Below, piece after piece: positions 20,549-29,605 of a stretch of DNA of 33,230 nucleotides (the stretch's first letter is position 1; each line of letters begins with the position of its first letter). Location: contig NW_019775546.1 in assembly GCF_001039355.2 (NCBI RefSeq), positions 185,971 through 219,200 on the forward strand, in the 5' to 3' direction. The position numbers and the translations under genes are program-made. The stretch is from Lingula anatina. Lineage: Eukaryota > Brachiopoda > Lingulata > Lingulida > Lingulidae. The notes below the pieces were generated by a model, which saw only the letters and a list, made by a program, of their open reading frames with translations, was not told the DNA's origin and did no database searches.

Positions 20549-22932
20549 GTTCTCATATGACCAACAAACAAACCCCATTTTAGAAACGAATAGTTTTATT
20601 GGTTTATCTTTTGTTTGGGACGCAATTTAAAGAAATTTTAGACAGTAACACGAAGAAATATTTACAATGTAGATATTCATAAGCGTCATTTCTTATGTGT
20701 TGGAAAATGAGAGAATGCACAACGCTACGCTTTAATTTGGTGCGTGTTAGAGGTTGAATGTGCAAGCCATCTTTAAATATATAAATATAAATAATATAAA
20801 TATGAAATAAAGTCGTGTGGGCATTTGTTTATCACGTAGGCTTTTTTCTAATGGGGTTAATGCGGTTTCTGTTCTTTATGTGTTGTCACATGACAGAGGA
20901 GGACAACTACAGGGTTACTACTTAATATGGAATATTTTTTTTTATCATTGTTATTTTTGAGTGCTGATTGATTTTTTTTTTGGCTTGATACATCAAAAAA
21001 GTATGTCACTGAGTGATAAAAACATCCAGTCTTCTGTTGTGAGATATTTTGGTCAATGATATCAAATCTGACATAAGATGCCATTCAAAAGAAAGGAACA
21101 CCCCCAGAAAACCATGTCAACAGTTTGATGTAAGTATTAACTTTATGCTATGATATTAAAGAAAATGATAGCCTCCGGACAGTGATATGTTACACAGTCA
21201 AAGAACTCACTACAGTAAATCTTGAAAAGTCAGTAATTGCGAGTATGAACTCCAGCAGCCGATTGTAGCGCCCTCATCCTACTTGGCATACCCTGTGACA
21301 CGTTTTTTAGAGTTGAGCAGTTCATCACTATTTACCGGCCGATGACCATAGCTATTAATTCTGTGAGTTACTTTTACCCAACGTTTTTCAATTGGTTTCA
21401 TATCGGGAGAGTTTGCAGGCCTAGGCAGTTGCTGAACCCATTGGTTTTGAAGAATAAACAGTGATTCTGCGGGCTCGATGTGGGGTTGCGCAGTCGTCTT
21501 GGTACACAGAGTTGTTCCTGAAGATGACTCTTACCAATCGAAGCATTGTTTGCTTTAGAATGTCTCAGTAGGAATCCTGGATGAGGTTGCCTCCTAGAAA
21601 AACCAACTGGTTCTGGGCACCGACATGAAAAGCTCCCCAAACAGAGACGTTACCTTCCCCTGCTTGCACCCTAGGCAGTACACAATCATCGTTTTATGCC
21701 CCTCGTACACGTCGGTGAACACGGATTCGATCATCAACCCTAAAAAATCCATATCTGGAAAGACATCTCAGCTTTGGATTTAAAATAGTTAGAGAGAAAT
21801 TAATGTTTTGTAGAAAATCTACTCGCCAAAAAATTATATTCAATATTAAGTGGTAACCCTGTAACACATTTTTAAGGACATTGTAACCCTTTATTATCAT
21901 CCAGATACCGAAAATTAGTTTTTTTCTGCATCTAATTATTCAGTAATGCATCTATCTTTGTGCTGATTTGAAACAATGAAAAACCCCTCGAAAATATAAA
22001 TTAAAGGTGTTTATATTTTTTGTTTACAATGTATAAGCAAAGGCAACACAAAGCTTTTATAGTCATTTTAACACCTTTGACGTGTAAGTTCATGCGTCGA
22101 GCTGAACGCACATGTTTGTGCATGCACAAACACTCAGACGCACAAGAGCGAATGGCAACGAATGAAAACGAATGCATAACTCTCGTCCGGCGCGTTTGAC
22201 GAATGCAGACCCATAACAGCGCACTGGCCAAATTTACCATTTTTTTGGCTGTGCGCCAACCCTGCGTCGTGTAGGTGTGACCGGGATATTATCAATGGTT
22301 AAATCTGAACTAAGACTTTTAAGAGAAATCGCTGGCAAGGTTTTGGGGTACTTAATGGTGTCATCAAATCGACGTTAATACGGTGATCGTGGGTGCTCAG
22401 GTAAAAGAGAAATTTGAGAAACCGAGTTTTCAGTTTTACCCTAAAATCGCAATTATGCCAACACCCGTAAGGTGGCATATTTGTAGATGTTAATTAATTG
22501 AGTCACTGATCACTGAAGATTTATTTATCACCCAAAAGAATGTATGCAAGGCAGTAAACAAGACGTTTTGGGCGAAGGGAGCCAATATCATTTAGACCGA
22601 CCGATGAAGGGGGAAGTTCTTGCAAACCTTAAATGTGTGTCTTTCCTTGTGATAAAAAACTGTACGCTATGCTTTCAGTCATGGGTTGTAGATATTGTTT
22701 CTATCTGATACTGAAAAAAAAAAAAACATTTCTCCTATATATAGGCCGTTCCTCCTGCGATGTCGGAGAATTCACCACCGAGGCGCAACTTGACGTTGAA
22801 ATTCGAGGGCGTGAAGAGCATGCAGCCGGCAAGAAAAAATCATTCAGAGATGGATTAGACAAAATTAGTAAATATGTTAGCAAGCAGTATCCAAAAGTAG
22901 CAAAATTTCTTCCATTTAACTTTTATAAATGA
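12049..22932 (+). CDS. Death domain-CARD adaptor with coiled coil and novel N-terminal domain (seven exons)
   Basis: Predicted join: 12049-12256, 17714-18231, 18747-18942, 19117-19311, 19894-20169, 20397-20486, 22745-22932; 1,671 nt, 556 residues plus TGA. Residues 1 to about 110 look like an alpha/beta fold (strands RVRVLIGP, VQFCFE, YDIVVYMY, DFDIMVVGG), family not recognised. About 118-168 and 185-268 are charged heptad-rich coiled coil. About 293-372 is a Death domain (LAKRLGDSWRALGRVL, IGESYDQFG, LEKWAEKGN). About 377-463 is a CARD (QKNFLYILQEL, LPYLKVDGILSESQ, DKFLTMLPHLGSKAFEGFV). The rest is a linker and a basic tail. Death and CARD folds recruit partners by like-with-like binding, so an oligomerising cytosolic adaptor in apoptosis or innate immunity is the natural inference. 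Known CARD+Death adaptors such as CRADD have the reverse order and no coiled coil. No catalytic domain is present. Confidence 0.85.
12601..12660. repeat. GA-rich microsatellite
   Basis: A purine-only tract of AGAG/GGAG words in intron 1. Confidence 0.85.
14190..14560 (-). pseudogene. decayed Cys-rich repeat-family protein remnant
   Basis: On the minus strand the text runs SMPPTRDALNLHIKGSNYQ, then RPAAKQWIEAPHP, then (after stops and frame shifts) NDIEIKWITQ, LLSISCKCK and SCTDVCGFKNCPNKTE. This order (a helix with PPTxxAL..HI..ANYQ, a W-rich middle, and a closing CxC...CTD.C....C.N motif) matches a multi-copy invertebrate family of unknown function, often found near transposable elements. 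That family link is from memory and judged by eye. Stops at several places show that it is dead. It lies antisense in intron 1 of the Death/CARD gene. Confidence 0.4.
14651..14878 (-). other. open frame, possible upstream part of the Cys-rich remnant
   Basis: A 75-codon frame (from MTLPRIYGPSLKRLRLVSGL) preceded on the minus strand by CTTCTTTTACAG. It lies just upstream of the Cys-rich remnant and in the same orientation, so it may be part of the same relic. No domain recognised. Confidence 0.2.
15120..15337. mobile_element. MITE with GGGxxTATTCCC-type inverted ends and TCATAG flanks
   Basis: The left end GGCGTATTCCCATAGATTTT and the right end (reverse complement CCCCATTCCCAGAGATTAG) form imperfect terminal inverted repeats. 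TCATAG occurs directly on both sides (15114-15119 and 15338-15343) and is a candidate 6-bp target duplication. The 218-bp interior has no open frame. Superfamily not assigned. Confidence 0.55.
15545..15720. mobile_element. second, 3'-truncated copy of the same MITE
   Basis: Starts AGGGACCATTCCTACAG and follows the first copy through GGGAAGTCTCACTAAATTGC and TGGCTTAAATGTC to the TAGGGGTAATTA region, with many substitutions. It then departs from it, lacking the right-hand inverted repeat. Same orientation, about 200 bp after copy one. Confidence 0.5.
16674..16790. repeat. two-copy tandem repeat
   Basis: CTTGGTCTAAGACAT...ACATGCC(A/T)TACAAACAAA occurs twice in a row (starts about 16676 and 16728), with an insertion in the second copy. 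Confidence 0.6.
17714..18231 (+). CDS. Death/CARD gene exon 2 (coiled coil)
   Basis: Acceptor TTTGCTTCAG, donor GAG|GTTAGT, phase 1 to 0. It encodes residues 70-242: the last part of the N-terminal domain (VNIHWALDRWSVYKQ) and a long charged helix (LDKLSRELDKAKAENEEK, MSEKLQELEENIRK, LEAQIEECRKL). Confidence 0.85.
18232..18746 (+). other. Death/CARD gene intron 2
   Basis: A 515-bp GT-AG intron with TACATGTA words and a 14-A run near 18700. Nothing else was seen. Confidence 0.8.
18747..18942 (+). CDS. Death/CARD gene exon 3 (Death domain start)
   Basis: Acceptor GTCATTTTAG, donor CTGG|GTAAGT, phase 0 to 1. It encodes the end of the coiled coil (LKQELISAVDNAVDKLFEKL), a basic linker (GRKKKS) and Death-domain helix 1 (NRELKKLCGFLAKRL). 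Confidence 0.85.
19117..19311 (+). CDS. Death/CARD gene exon 4 (Death domain body)
   Basis: Acceptor CTTGTTACAG, donor TTGG|GTAGGT, phase 1-1, 195 nt. It encodes GDSWRALGRVLDVSTTSLDD through LVWAVLEKWAEKGN and ends after LLQSVKALDQENIL, the typical helix 2-6 pattern with the conserved W of the SWRxLG motif. Confidence 0.88.
19312..19893 (+). other. Death/CARD gene intron 4
   Basis: A 582-bp GT-AG intron between the Death-domain and CARD exons. No repeats recognised. Confidence 0.8.
19894..20169 (+). CDS. Death/CARD gene exon 5 (whole CARD)
   Basis: Acceptor TGTGTTGTGTAG, phase 1-1, 276 nt, holding a complete CARD. The donor is AG|GCAAGT, a rare but well-formed GC donor. It is supported because splicing keeps the frame (LRE-DIKARSSS), whereas reading on gives G-K-stop at once (stop ends at 20177). 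Retention of this intron would make a protein ending just after the CARD. Confidence 0.88.
20397..20486 (+). CDS. Death/CARD gene exon 6 (linker)
   Basis: Acceptor TTTTTAATTTAG, donor AAAG|GTATGG, phase 1-1, 90 nt. It encodes a Ser- and Gly-rich linker (KARSSSGNIGKRGDS) with no recognised domain. It can be skipped without frame loss. Confidence 0.7.
20519..20544. repeat. (CT)n microsatellite
   Basis: Thirteen uninterrupted CT dinucleotides close to the 5' end of intron 6. Confidence 0.95.
21190..21900 (-). pseudogene. Tc1/mariner transposase remnant
   Basis: Minus-strand fragments appear in the family order: DDRIRVHRRVRGA (the SDGRxRVxRRRGER region), GNVSVWGAFHVGAQNQLVFL (the VMVWG block), VYQDDCATPHRARR (the second catalytic Asp block, HDNARPHRA-like) and MPSRMRALQSAAGVHTRN (the C-terminal MPRRxxAVIxAxGGHTRY block). 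They are separated by frame shifts and stops (for example GNLIQDSY followed by a stop). The N-terminal DNA-binding half is missing and no inverted repeats were found, so this is a truncated dead copy inside intron 6. Confidence 0.75.
22745..22932 (+). CDS. Death/CARD gene exon 7 (C-terminal tail, stop)
   Basis: Acceptor TCTCCTATATATAG, phase 1 start, TGA at 22930-22932. It encodes a tail with a basic, Lys-rich end (AGKKKSFRDGLDKISKYV, then YPKVAKFLPFNFYK). No domain recognised. The 2.26-kb intron before it lowers certainty a little, but the phase fits and no competing exon is seen. Confidence 0.65.
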
Positions 22933-22947
22933 AGATATACATCCGCG

Positions 22948-22966
22948 TATATATATATATATATAA
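22948..22966. repeat. (AT)n microsatellite in the 3' UTR region
   Basis: A short uninterrupted AT dinucleotide run just after the Death/CARD stop codon. Confidence 0.85.
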
Positions 22967-23085
22967 CTGAGTTACTTTTATGATGTGAAATATATACTGT
23001 AGTAACTTTCAAGTATTATTCGGTAATACAACTTCAAAAGTAAGACAGCCTTATAAAATGAAAATGGAAATTAGAAAATTATATA

Positions 23086-23956
23086 CAACATTGGTCAAAA
23101 AGGTTGACCCACTCCCATTTCCATGTGCTTTTATTCAAAAATAATTTGCTCACAGGTGTAAATTGCTGTAAACAGTGCTTTTTATTTCAGATTTCATTTC
23201 TTACACTATCAATCGTTCTGATAGCGGTGAAAATATCTATACTTTATAACATTAATTCAAACTAAGAGTATGTACAGCCCTTTTGTGGCATGAATTGGAG
23301 TGTGCAATGCAGAGGAGAACCAATCCCCTAATAATCTGGACTAAATTCGCCAAGTTCTTTATGAAGAATGGGGCAATGTCCCACAAAACAGGATTGCTAT
23401 CATTGATGGATGCCTCTCGCTCCACGTACAGGAGATACCTGGGCTCCGCAACTCGAAAGCATTGCGTATTGCGAACAGCGATATCACATACCGGTAGAGG
23501 TACAGTGTATTATATGGGGCGAGTATGGGCGAGTTATGGAATCGAGACGCTTGCGTTCGGTCGCAATGCGCGATGTTTTCGAGTTACGGGGCCCTGCACT
23601 ACGCGATAGATGCACACGCTATTAGACACGTTTCCTATTACGAGCACATCTTCATACTAATTGTGCGTAAATTTGGAGATATTTGGCGGTGTCTTTTTAA
23701 TTTAACAGCCATTTCTTTACCTCTGTGGAAGTCAGTGAAACACCGGGTTTGAGGGGGTGCATACTTTAAATTTGCACTTATGTTATAAATATAGATATTT
23801 TCGCCGCTATTTTGTATTTTCTGAACGATTAATCATGTAAGTTATGGTATCTGGAATAAAAAAGCAATGTTTAGATCAGTTTACACTAGTGACTTGATCA
23901 TTTGTAAAATAAAGCACATGGAATTGGGGTTGGGACAACCTTTTTGGCCAATGTTG
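23086..23956 (+). mobile_element. Tc1-like element with ~200-bp inverted repeats and gutted transposase
   Basis: Left end CAACATTGGTCAAAAAGGTT mirrors right end AACCTTTTTGGCCAATGTTG, and TA flanks both sides (23084-23085, 23957-23958). Similarity between the arms continues inward for about 200 bp, with the shared words AGCGG(T/C)GAAAATATCTATA and CTTTTTATTTCAGAT-like text, as in long-inverted-repeat Tc1 elements. Only the transposase C-terminus survives (23283-23420: ELECAMQRRTNP, then in another frame EEWGNVPQNRIAIIDGC, matching EEWxxIPQxxI). The element starts 153 bp after the Death/CARD stop, so it may contribute to that gene's 3' UTR. Confidence 0.75.
23855..23860 (+). promoter_or_regulatory. 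candidate polyadenylation signal in the Tc1-like element
   Basis: AATAAA about 920 bp after the Death/CARD stop; another lies at 23908-23913. If used, the 3' end of the gene would be supplied by transposon sequence. Position only; no direct support. Confidence 0.2.
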
Positions 23957-24113
23957 TATGTATATTCTTTTTCTCAATCGATAATAACTAGATCATATGC
24001 GGCTTCCTGTATTTACGCTTGTCAGTGTAAAAATCTTATAAGGAGCAAAATCTTCGTAAAAATTATATTTTAACAGAAAATACTTAAAGCAACCATTTTA
24101 ACATGCTTGTTAC

Positions 24114-24245
24114 CGGTTGCAAAATGCGTTCAATTGCAAATTACGGCCCTACTAAGTAAAGCTGCATTTTGCAACTGTAACGAATTTTACAACCAAAGAA
24201 AATCATGAAAACGTATTTTGCAACTGCAACGCATTTTACAACCAG
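24114..24245. repeat. GTTGCAAAATGCGTT inverted/direct repeat cluster
   Basis: GGTTGCAAAATGCGTTCAAT (24114 onward) is inverted twice downstream, as GCATTTTGCAACTGTAACG (about 24162) and GTATTTTGCAACTGCAACGC (about 24211). The last two form a direct repeat of period about 50 bp. Confidence 0.6.
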
Positions 24246-24379
24246 GATTTTTTCTAAGTCCCTGAAACAGTTTGAAGTACGAAATACGTAGAATTGGATT
24301 GGGACGGGTTTGCTTCGACTGAGTTCGCTGAAACTAGCCAAGCTGCCCCAGGGGCGGACGAAAATATGTAAATCATTTC

Positions 24380-25350
24380 ACATTGTAATTACCTTTAAAG
24401 CTTTAAAGTTAGGAAGATGAAACGCTAATAAACATTTTGTTAGGCATGTGCATGGCCACTTCAGATTTTTTTATAAATTGGGGTTGTGGCAGTTTTAACA
24501 CCTAGGGGTGGTTGATTGTACATTGTATTTTCTACTATCTGCTTTAGAATTAGGAAATAAAAGCGTTGGGGATTAATTCAGTCTCGTGAAAATTTTGCGT
24601 GGGTTCTTCGGAATTTTATTGTGACATCGGGTGTGGTTGTACCTGGGGGGGGGGGGGGGTAAGTTCTGGACTTACCCCCCCTGGGGGGGGGGGTAAGTTC
24701 TGGGGGGGGGTAAGTTCCATATACATCTAATTTTACATTTTCTGCTATCTAACTATTGTATCAGCCATTTGAGTTAAAAACGTGAAACGCAGCTTCAGTA
24801 TCAATTGGGATGTGGAAGGGCCCTTTGCATTTTTTTACTTGGGATGTGGTCCTGGGGGCGGTTGAATCTAATGTGACATTGTAATTTCTGCTATCTACCT
24901 TTAGACCAATTAAGTTAGGAGCGTAAGGCTATGAGGATTGAAAAAAAAACCCGTCTTTAGGAATGGGTTTTTGGTGAGATTTATTGAGTGTGACAGTCCC
25001 TGGGGGTAGTTGATTCTCTTTTTACAACGTAATTTCTGCCATCTATTCTTAGGTAACCTTTGGGACATTAACTTAGCATTAACGAGGCGCATGGGCACTT
25101 CGGAATGTTTTTGTAAATTGGGGTGTGGTCGTCTCTGAAGTGGTTGATGTATATTTTACATCGTTATTCCTGCTACCTACCCTTACGTCATACGAATAAG
25201 GAACATGAAACCTTCCGCATTGCTAAGCTTGCCATTGAGGATATCCATGGGTCCTTCGGAAATGTTAGTATGTTTTGGGGGTGTGGCTGTCCCAGGAGGG
25301 GTGGTGATTGTATACACATCGTTATTTCTACTTTCTAGATAGGAACATGA
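24380..25350 (+). repeat. degenerate minisatellite array, ~130-210-bp units
   Basis: The word TTTCTGCTATCTACCTTTAG and variants recur near 24528, 24739, 24889, 25035, 25167 and 25326. Between them, in constant order, are GGAACATGAAACGC, CATGGGCACTTCGGAAT, GGGGTGTGGTTGTCCC and TGGTTGATTGTA. About six diverged tandem units are present. The unit has no lasting open frame. Confidence 0.75.
24643..24716. repeat. G-run expansion with TAAGTTC spacers
   Basis: Three runs of 10 to 15 G, each followed by TAAGTTC, plus an inverted GGACTTACCCCCCC copy between the first two. It has grown out of the CCCTGGGGGTGG part of the minisatellite unit. Both hairpins and G-quadruplexes are possible on the G-rich strand. 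Run lengths in such DNA are often miscalled. Confidence 0.8.
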
Positions 25351-25399
25351 AACGCTGGGGAAGATACATGTAAACCAGTCATATCACTATTTATGAATG

Positions 25400-26582
25400 A
25401 GCATGGGTCCTTGAGAAATGCAGAGAACAGCAGCAGCACACACACAGCACTAAACAGGCTCTCAGCCGTATGGATGAATATACAGTAGGTCAAGGAATCC
25501 AATTAAAAACTCATACAAGGCCCCACAAAACAAACATGTTAATTATCCAAAAATAACACGTGTGTCGCTATTCAGTGTCTATGCACGAGGATTCTACCCT
25601 AGGTTCTAGATTCCGGTATTGCCAGCTCGATCTTGATTTCATATATAACCCATAGTAGCAATACCAGGCTCTAGCGAACAGTGGCAACTCGGGGGCGTTC
25701 TTCTTCAAAATTCTGCCTGGGGCGCTTCCATATTTGGAAGTCACACGTCACAGCTGTGTCCGCCTGGATCCATATTTGGAAGTCATAAGTCTCGTACGTC
25801 ACAGGTTTGGCCGCCTGGAGCTGCCTTTCCCGCCTTGCGCTGAAGTCTCGTGCAGGCGAGACAAGAAGCAATTAAAGTGCCTGACGCGGAGTTAGAAGTT
25901 TGAAATGAAAATATCTTGCATTCGAAGGTCAGTGCCACAATTCAAGCAACATTCTGCTGTAAAAACTTATTTTCGTGTAGCCATTGCGCAGCCCTTATAG
26001 TGGTATCGGGCATATAGGGTAGCTGTCAAATTTGGCACACGGCAAGCACATGTATTGATCTCAGGACTAAATGTTCTTTGATAAGCAAAAAATACAAAAA
26101 CATTGGATATATCTTTTCTTTCCGAAGAATATTATTTATTTTTTCACTTTACATCTTAAATATAGCAAATAAAATTAAATAAAGCAGAATTAAATTTGTT
26201 TTACGTTTTATTTTGGTCTGATGACATTCAACTGCATTTTCACTGCGGAACAGTTGTGTTTGATTGATGGAAAACTTACATGGCCGCTGGTCTTCAGAGT
26301 TAGTAAAAGCGACTCCACCACAAGGTACATTTAGCAAGCTAGCTTTTACGTTGCTCTGACACTCAGGGTAGAGGATTCCTGAAAGTATGGGTTCTTGAAT
26401 GGGTTTTTAATTAACTTGACATACATCCAAGCATACGTCTGAAGGTCTGTTTTTAAGTGCTGTCTGCTGCTTTCTCTGCATTTCCCCTTCCTTCCTACCC
26501 CGAAGACTGCCTTCAGATTCACACATCGTACTAGCTGGGTCGGTCCGATTCTGCAGGGGATCTCACTTAAGTGCAATCAGTG
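25400..26582. other. gene-free spacer between the two minisatellite arms
   Basis: No exon was recognised. It contains a CAGCAGCAGCACACACACAGCAC tract near 25428 and a ~45-bp direct duplication (CCATATTTGGAAGTCA at about 25728 and 25769, each followed by CGCCTGG). Confidence 0.5.
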
Positions 26583-26990
26583 GAATCAGTCTGACACGCC
26601 AATCACCCTACCCCCTCAGGGACAGTCACACCCGAAATTACACTAAAATCGTCCTGCACAAAAGACTCATGTCCCAAACTCGAATGGTCTCGGAGGAGAT
26701 GAAAGAAATTACACTTAAAATAGAACACTCAACCATTCTCAGGGACGGCCACTCCTCGAGTCTCAATAATTCCCATGTGCCCAAGTACATCTCTAAAGAT
26801 CTCAAACACCCCCAGGGACAACCACACCCCAAGTCATAAAAAAATTCTGAAAATTCTGAAGTGCCAACGCACATTTCTTACGATAGTGTACAGTATAAAG
26901 TGCTTTTGTTTCCTAATTCTTAAGATATAAGGATAGATAAGAGAAGGTAGATAAGAGAAAATACAATGTAAAAATTGCAATCAGCAGAAA
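26583..26990 (-). repeat. inverted arm of the minisatellite array
   Basis: Read on the minus strand, this contains TTGGGGTGTGGTTGTCCCTG, GCGTTGGCACTTCAGAAT, GAATTAGGAAACAAAAGC and GTATTTTCTCTTATCTACC, the same blocks in the same order as the 24380-25350 array. Two to three units are visible. Confidence 0.7.
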
Positions 26991-27763
26991 AACTCAGCAG
27001 ACAGCAAACTCAGCAAACAAAATATTGGCTGGTAAATATCAGTTGATTTTCTTAAACTATATACTTTATCGGTTATTCTTATTATTAAGGGTCATAATAA
27101 TGAAATAATAATGATAATAATATGCGAATAAAGGTCTATTTTAAAAGTCGAAATGTCTTATCTTTCGAGATGAAACCCTGCCTATACGTCTCCACGGAAG
27201 ACCCACCACATTGCACTCTTGCATACAGGTAATTAAGGCCTTTCCATGATCATTCTTTAAAACCTATTCTTCTGTCCTAGCTTTTGCTCCAAATTTGTGG
27301 ACATGCCAAGACACTCGTTCATCTACTCAAACGTAATAACGAAGACTTAACAGGAAGCAGAACCTCGGACATACGTACAACACAATAAAAGTCACATTAT
27401 GTTTGTTAAATAACATCATTGATCAATTGCGTTTGTCAGTAAATACCATACTGACGAGCAAGACGATATACTGAAATATAAGAACAAACCAAAAGCAAAA
27501 CAAATAAATATTAGTGCTAATCAAATGAAAATTCACCATCCTTGCGACCTCGTGACTCGTGAATATACTTTATGGTAACAAAATGTGTACCTTGTAGCTT
27601 CAGTTTAGTGCAGACAGCATATACAGTATGTTACACAAAACATTATATTATAGAGGCTGAAAACAGTTCCAAAATCTGAGCTTGCTAGTATTTTGTCCCA
27701 GTATTAATAAGTTGCCATCTTAAAGTATTTCGTCTCAATTGCAAAATAATAATAATAATAATA
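26991..27763. other. gene-free AT-rich stretch
   Basis: No exon recognised. It ends in an (AAT)n run at 27741-27762 that forms the left target of the Tc1-like element. Confidence 0.5.
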
Positions 27764-29400
27764 CAGACTTGACATTTAATATGGAATATTTCAGTTTTAA
27801 AGGTATACATAGATAAAAATGCGTTCTTTATTGAAAAATCTCAGATCTCATTTAAGATATCTGACTGGAGAAGTGTGAAGACAGGTGTGTCTCTACCAAT
27901 TAACTGATTACCAAGTCTGATGCATTGCTGCATTGTGTTATATGCAGTGATTTAATTGGGTAGTGCTCCTTTGGGCTGGCCAAAGCTTGGCTTTGGCGAG
28001 GCATGGTTCTGTCAAAAATGTATCCATATGTCGGCAACCATTGCATAGAAGAATTTGAAATTTTGCATGCAAGCGGTCGGTTTTGCAGTGCGTAAAATGA
28101 GTTAAGTATTGTTTATCAAAATCGTTAAGCTGTGCCAGAATGGCGCGAAAAAGACAGACATTGCCAGACAGATTATTGCCCCAAATGGAATTGTCCGCAC
28201 AGTTTCATAGAGTAATGCCCAGGGTTATGTACCCACACAGACAACACGTCCAATGTATCAATATCTTACCACCAGGATACAGGACTCAATGTCCTTCAGG
28301 AAATGCTGCTACAATTAAACCAAAATCACCTAGTCCGTTTTAAATGAGGGGCAAATTGTCACCATAACGCGTTTTTCAAGGCGCTAAGCGGAGACCAAAA
28401 TGATTTCAGCAGGTTAGGATGTTAGGCGACCTCTGAGGAAGCCACTGTAAACAGCAAAACAGCGTAGTCTGTTTCTCTAATGAATTGGGGACCAAGACCG
28501 TTTCTGGGTAGAACACTGAAATCGCGTTGTTTTCTTTATTGAGGTCAGATTTCACCTATACCGCTAAATTGGTCAAAAAGAGTTTACAGACATCCTGAAG
28601 AGGCCTACGACAAGGTGTGTGCCGCTTCTGAAGTGACTAGGGCCATTGACAGCGTCAATATGTGGAAGTCATCGATGAAAACCTGAACCAGATCAAATAA
28701 AGGAATAATCTGGGAACCACTTGACTATCATTTGATAGGGGGCACCTTAGGAACAGTTTTAGGTTGCACGATCAGATTGCTGGTTCACACAGAGAAATTT
28801 TTATAGCAGATAACTTACAGAACCAAAGGAATAAGCAGCTACCTTGGTCATCAAAATCGCCATATTTGAACCACTTTGACAATATGTGGTTCGGTCAATA
28901 GTCGCCAAATCAACGGCCTGCATGTCTTACAACAAAACTGGACCAAATTGGACAAGTTTTAACCGTTGACTGGAATTTTATTCCAGATTAAATTCTAAAA
29001 AAAAAAAAAAAAAATATCGCAAGAAATGCCTTGCCTCTTGAAAGCTCTGGTAGCAGGAAGATAAGGTCAGGCATAGCAACGACTGTTACTGTGACTAGAT
29101 ACTGACATGAGGGTCCTTTGTGGGTCGTGTAACTCTTTTAAAGACGATAATTTGGAAGATATGGAGATCCAAAATATCGCTTTCAATGGTTGTCGTATGA
29201 CTTAAAATTGGCAATGCATTTTTGTTTGCTTCACTGGCGAAGTCAATTAAAGAACTGATGTCGCAATGACATGGAACATTTTATCAAAAGTTATTAAAAC
29301 ACGATTTTTATCCTTATTTTTATTTATCAGTTAGCAAAATAGGAATAAAACTGATGAATAATAATTTAGAAAAAATATTCCATATTAAATGTCAAGTCTG
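27764..29400 (+). mobile_element. complete Tc1/mariner element with perfect 28-bp ends
   Basis: CAGACTTGACATTTAATATG and the next 8 bases (27764-27791) are exactly inverted at 29373-29400. TA lies directly outside both ends (27762-27763 and 29401-29402), the expected target duplication. The length is 1,637 bp, normal for Tc1-like elements. The interior holds a decayed transposase on the + strand. Confidence 0.9.
28130..28990 (+). pseudogene. decayed Tc1-like transposase of the 1.6-kb element
   Basis: Scraps of the family appear in order: a helix-turn-helix-region scrap (RKRQTLPDRLL, 28143 on), GSHREIFIADNLQNQRN (second Asp block, Asp changed context), KQLPWSSKSPYLNHFDNMW (WPAxSPDLNPIEHxW block, in which SPD became SPY and the final Glu became Asp) and DWNFIPD (EWxxIPQ). 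Several in-frame stops, frame shifts and loss of catalytic residues show that it cannot be active. Its termini are far better preserved than its coding part. Confidence 0.75.
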
Positions 29401-29605
29401 TAAATAAATAAATAAATAATTTTTTTTAAAATCAGTCCTACATGTACTTTATATCAATGGACTAATGCATATATGGAAGATAATCTGAATTGAAGTACAC
29501 GTAGCTAGAAATTTTACTCCAAATACACACATGTAGTACTAGTTTTTCAAACTGCCTCTCGTCTATATTTGCTAATATAAGTCTGGCTTTACCGCATAAC
29601 GTGCC

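Larger units (their letters stand above)
20487..22744 (+). other. Death/CARD gene intron 6
   Basis: A 2,258-bp GT-AG intron containing a CT microsatellite (20519-20544) and an antisense Tc1-like transposase remnant (about 21190-21900). The rest is AT-rich without recognised content. Confidence 0.7.

Noticed and set aside
23283-23752. Three overlapping plus-strand frames of 71-108 codons.
   Set aside because: Only the first carries transposase similarity and only briefly; the others lie in the spacer and inverted arm of the Tc1-like element.
24349-24358. CAGGGGCGGA, identical to the start of the MITE family.
   Set aside because: The following sequence departs at once and no matching right end is near; ten bases are not enough.
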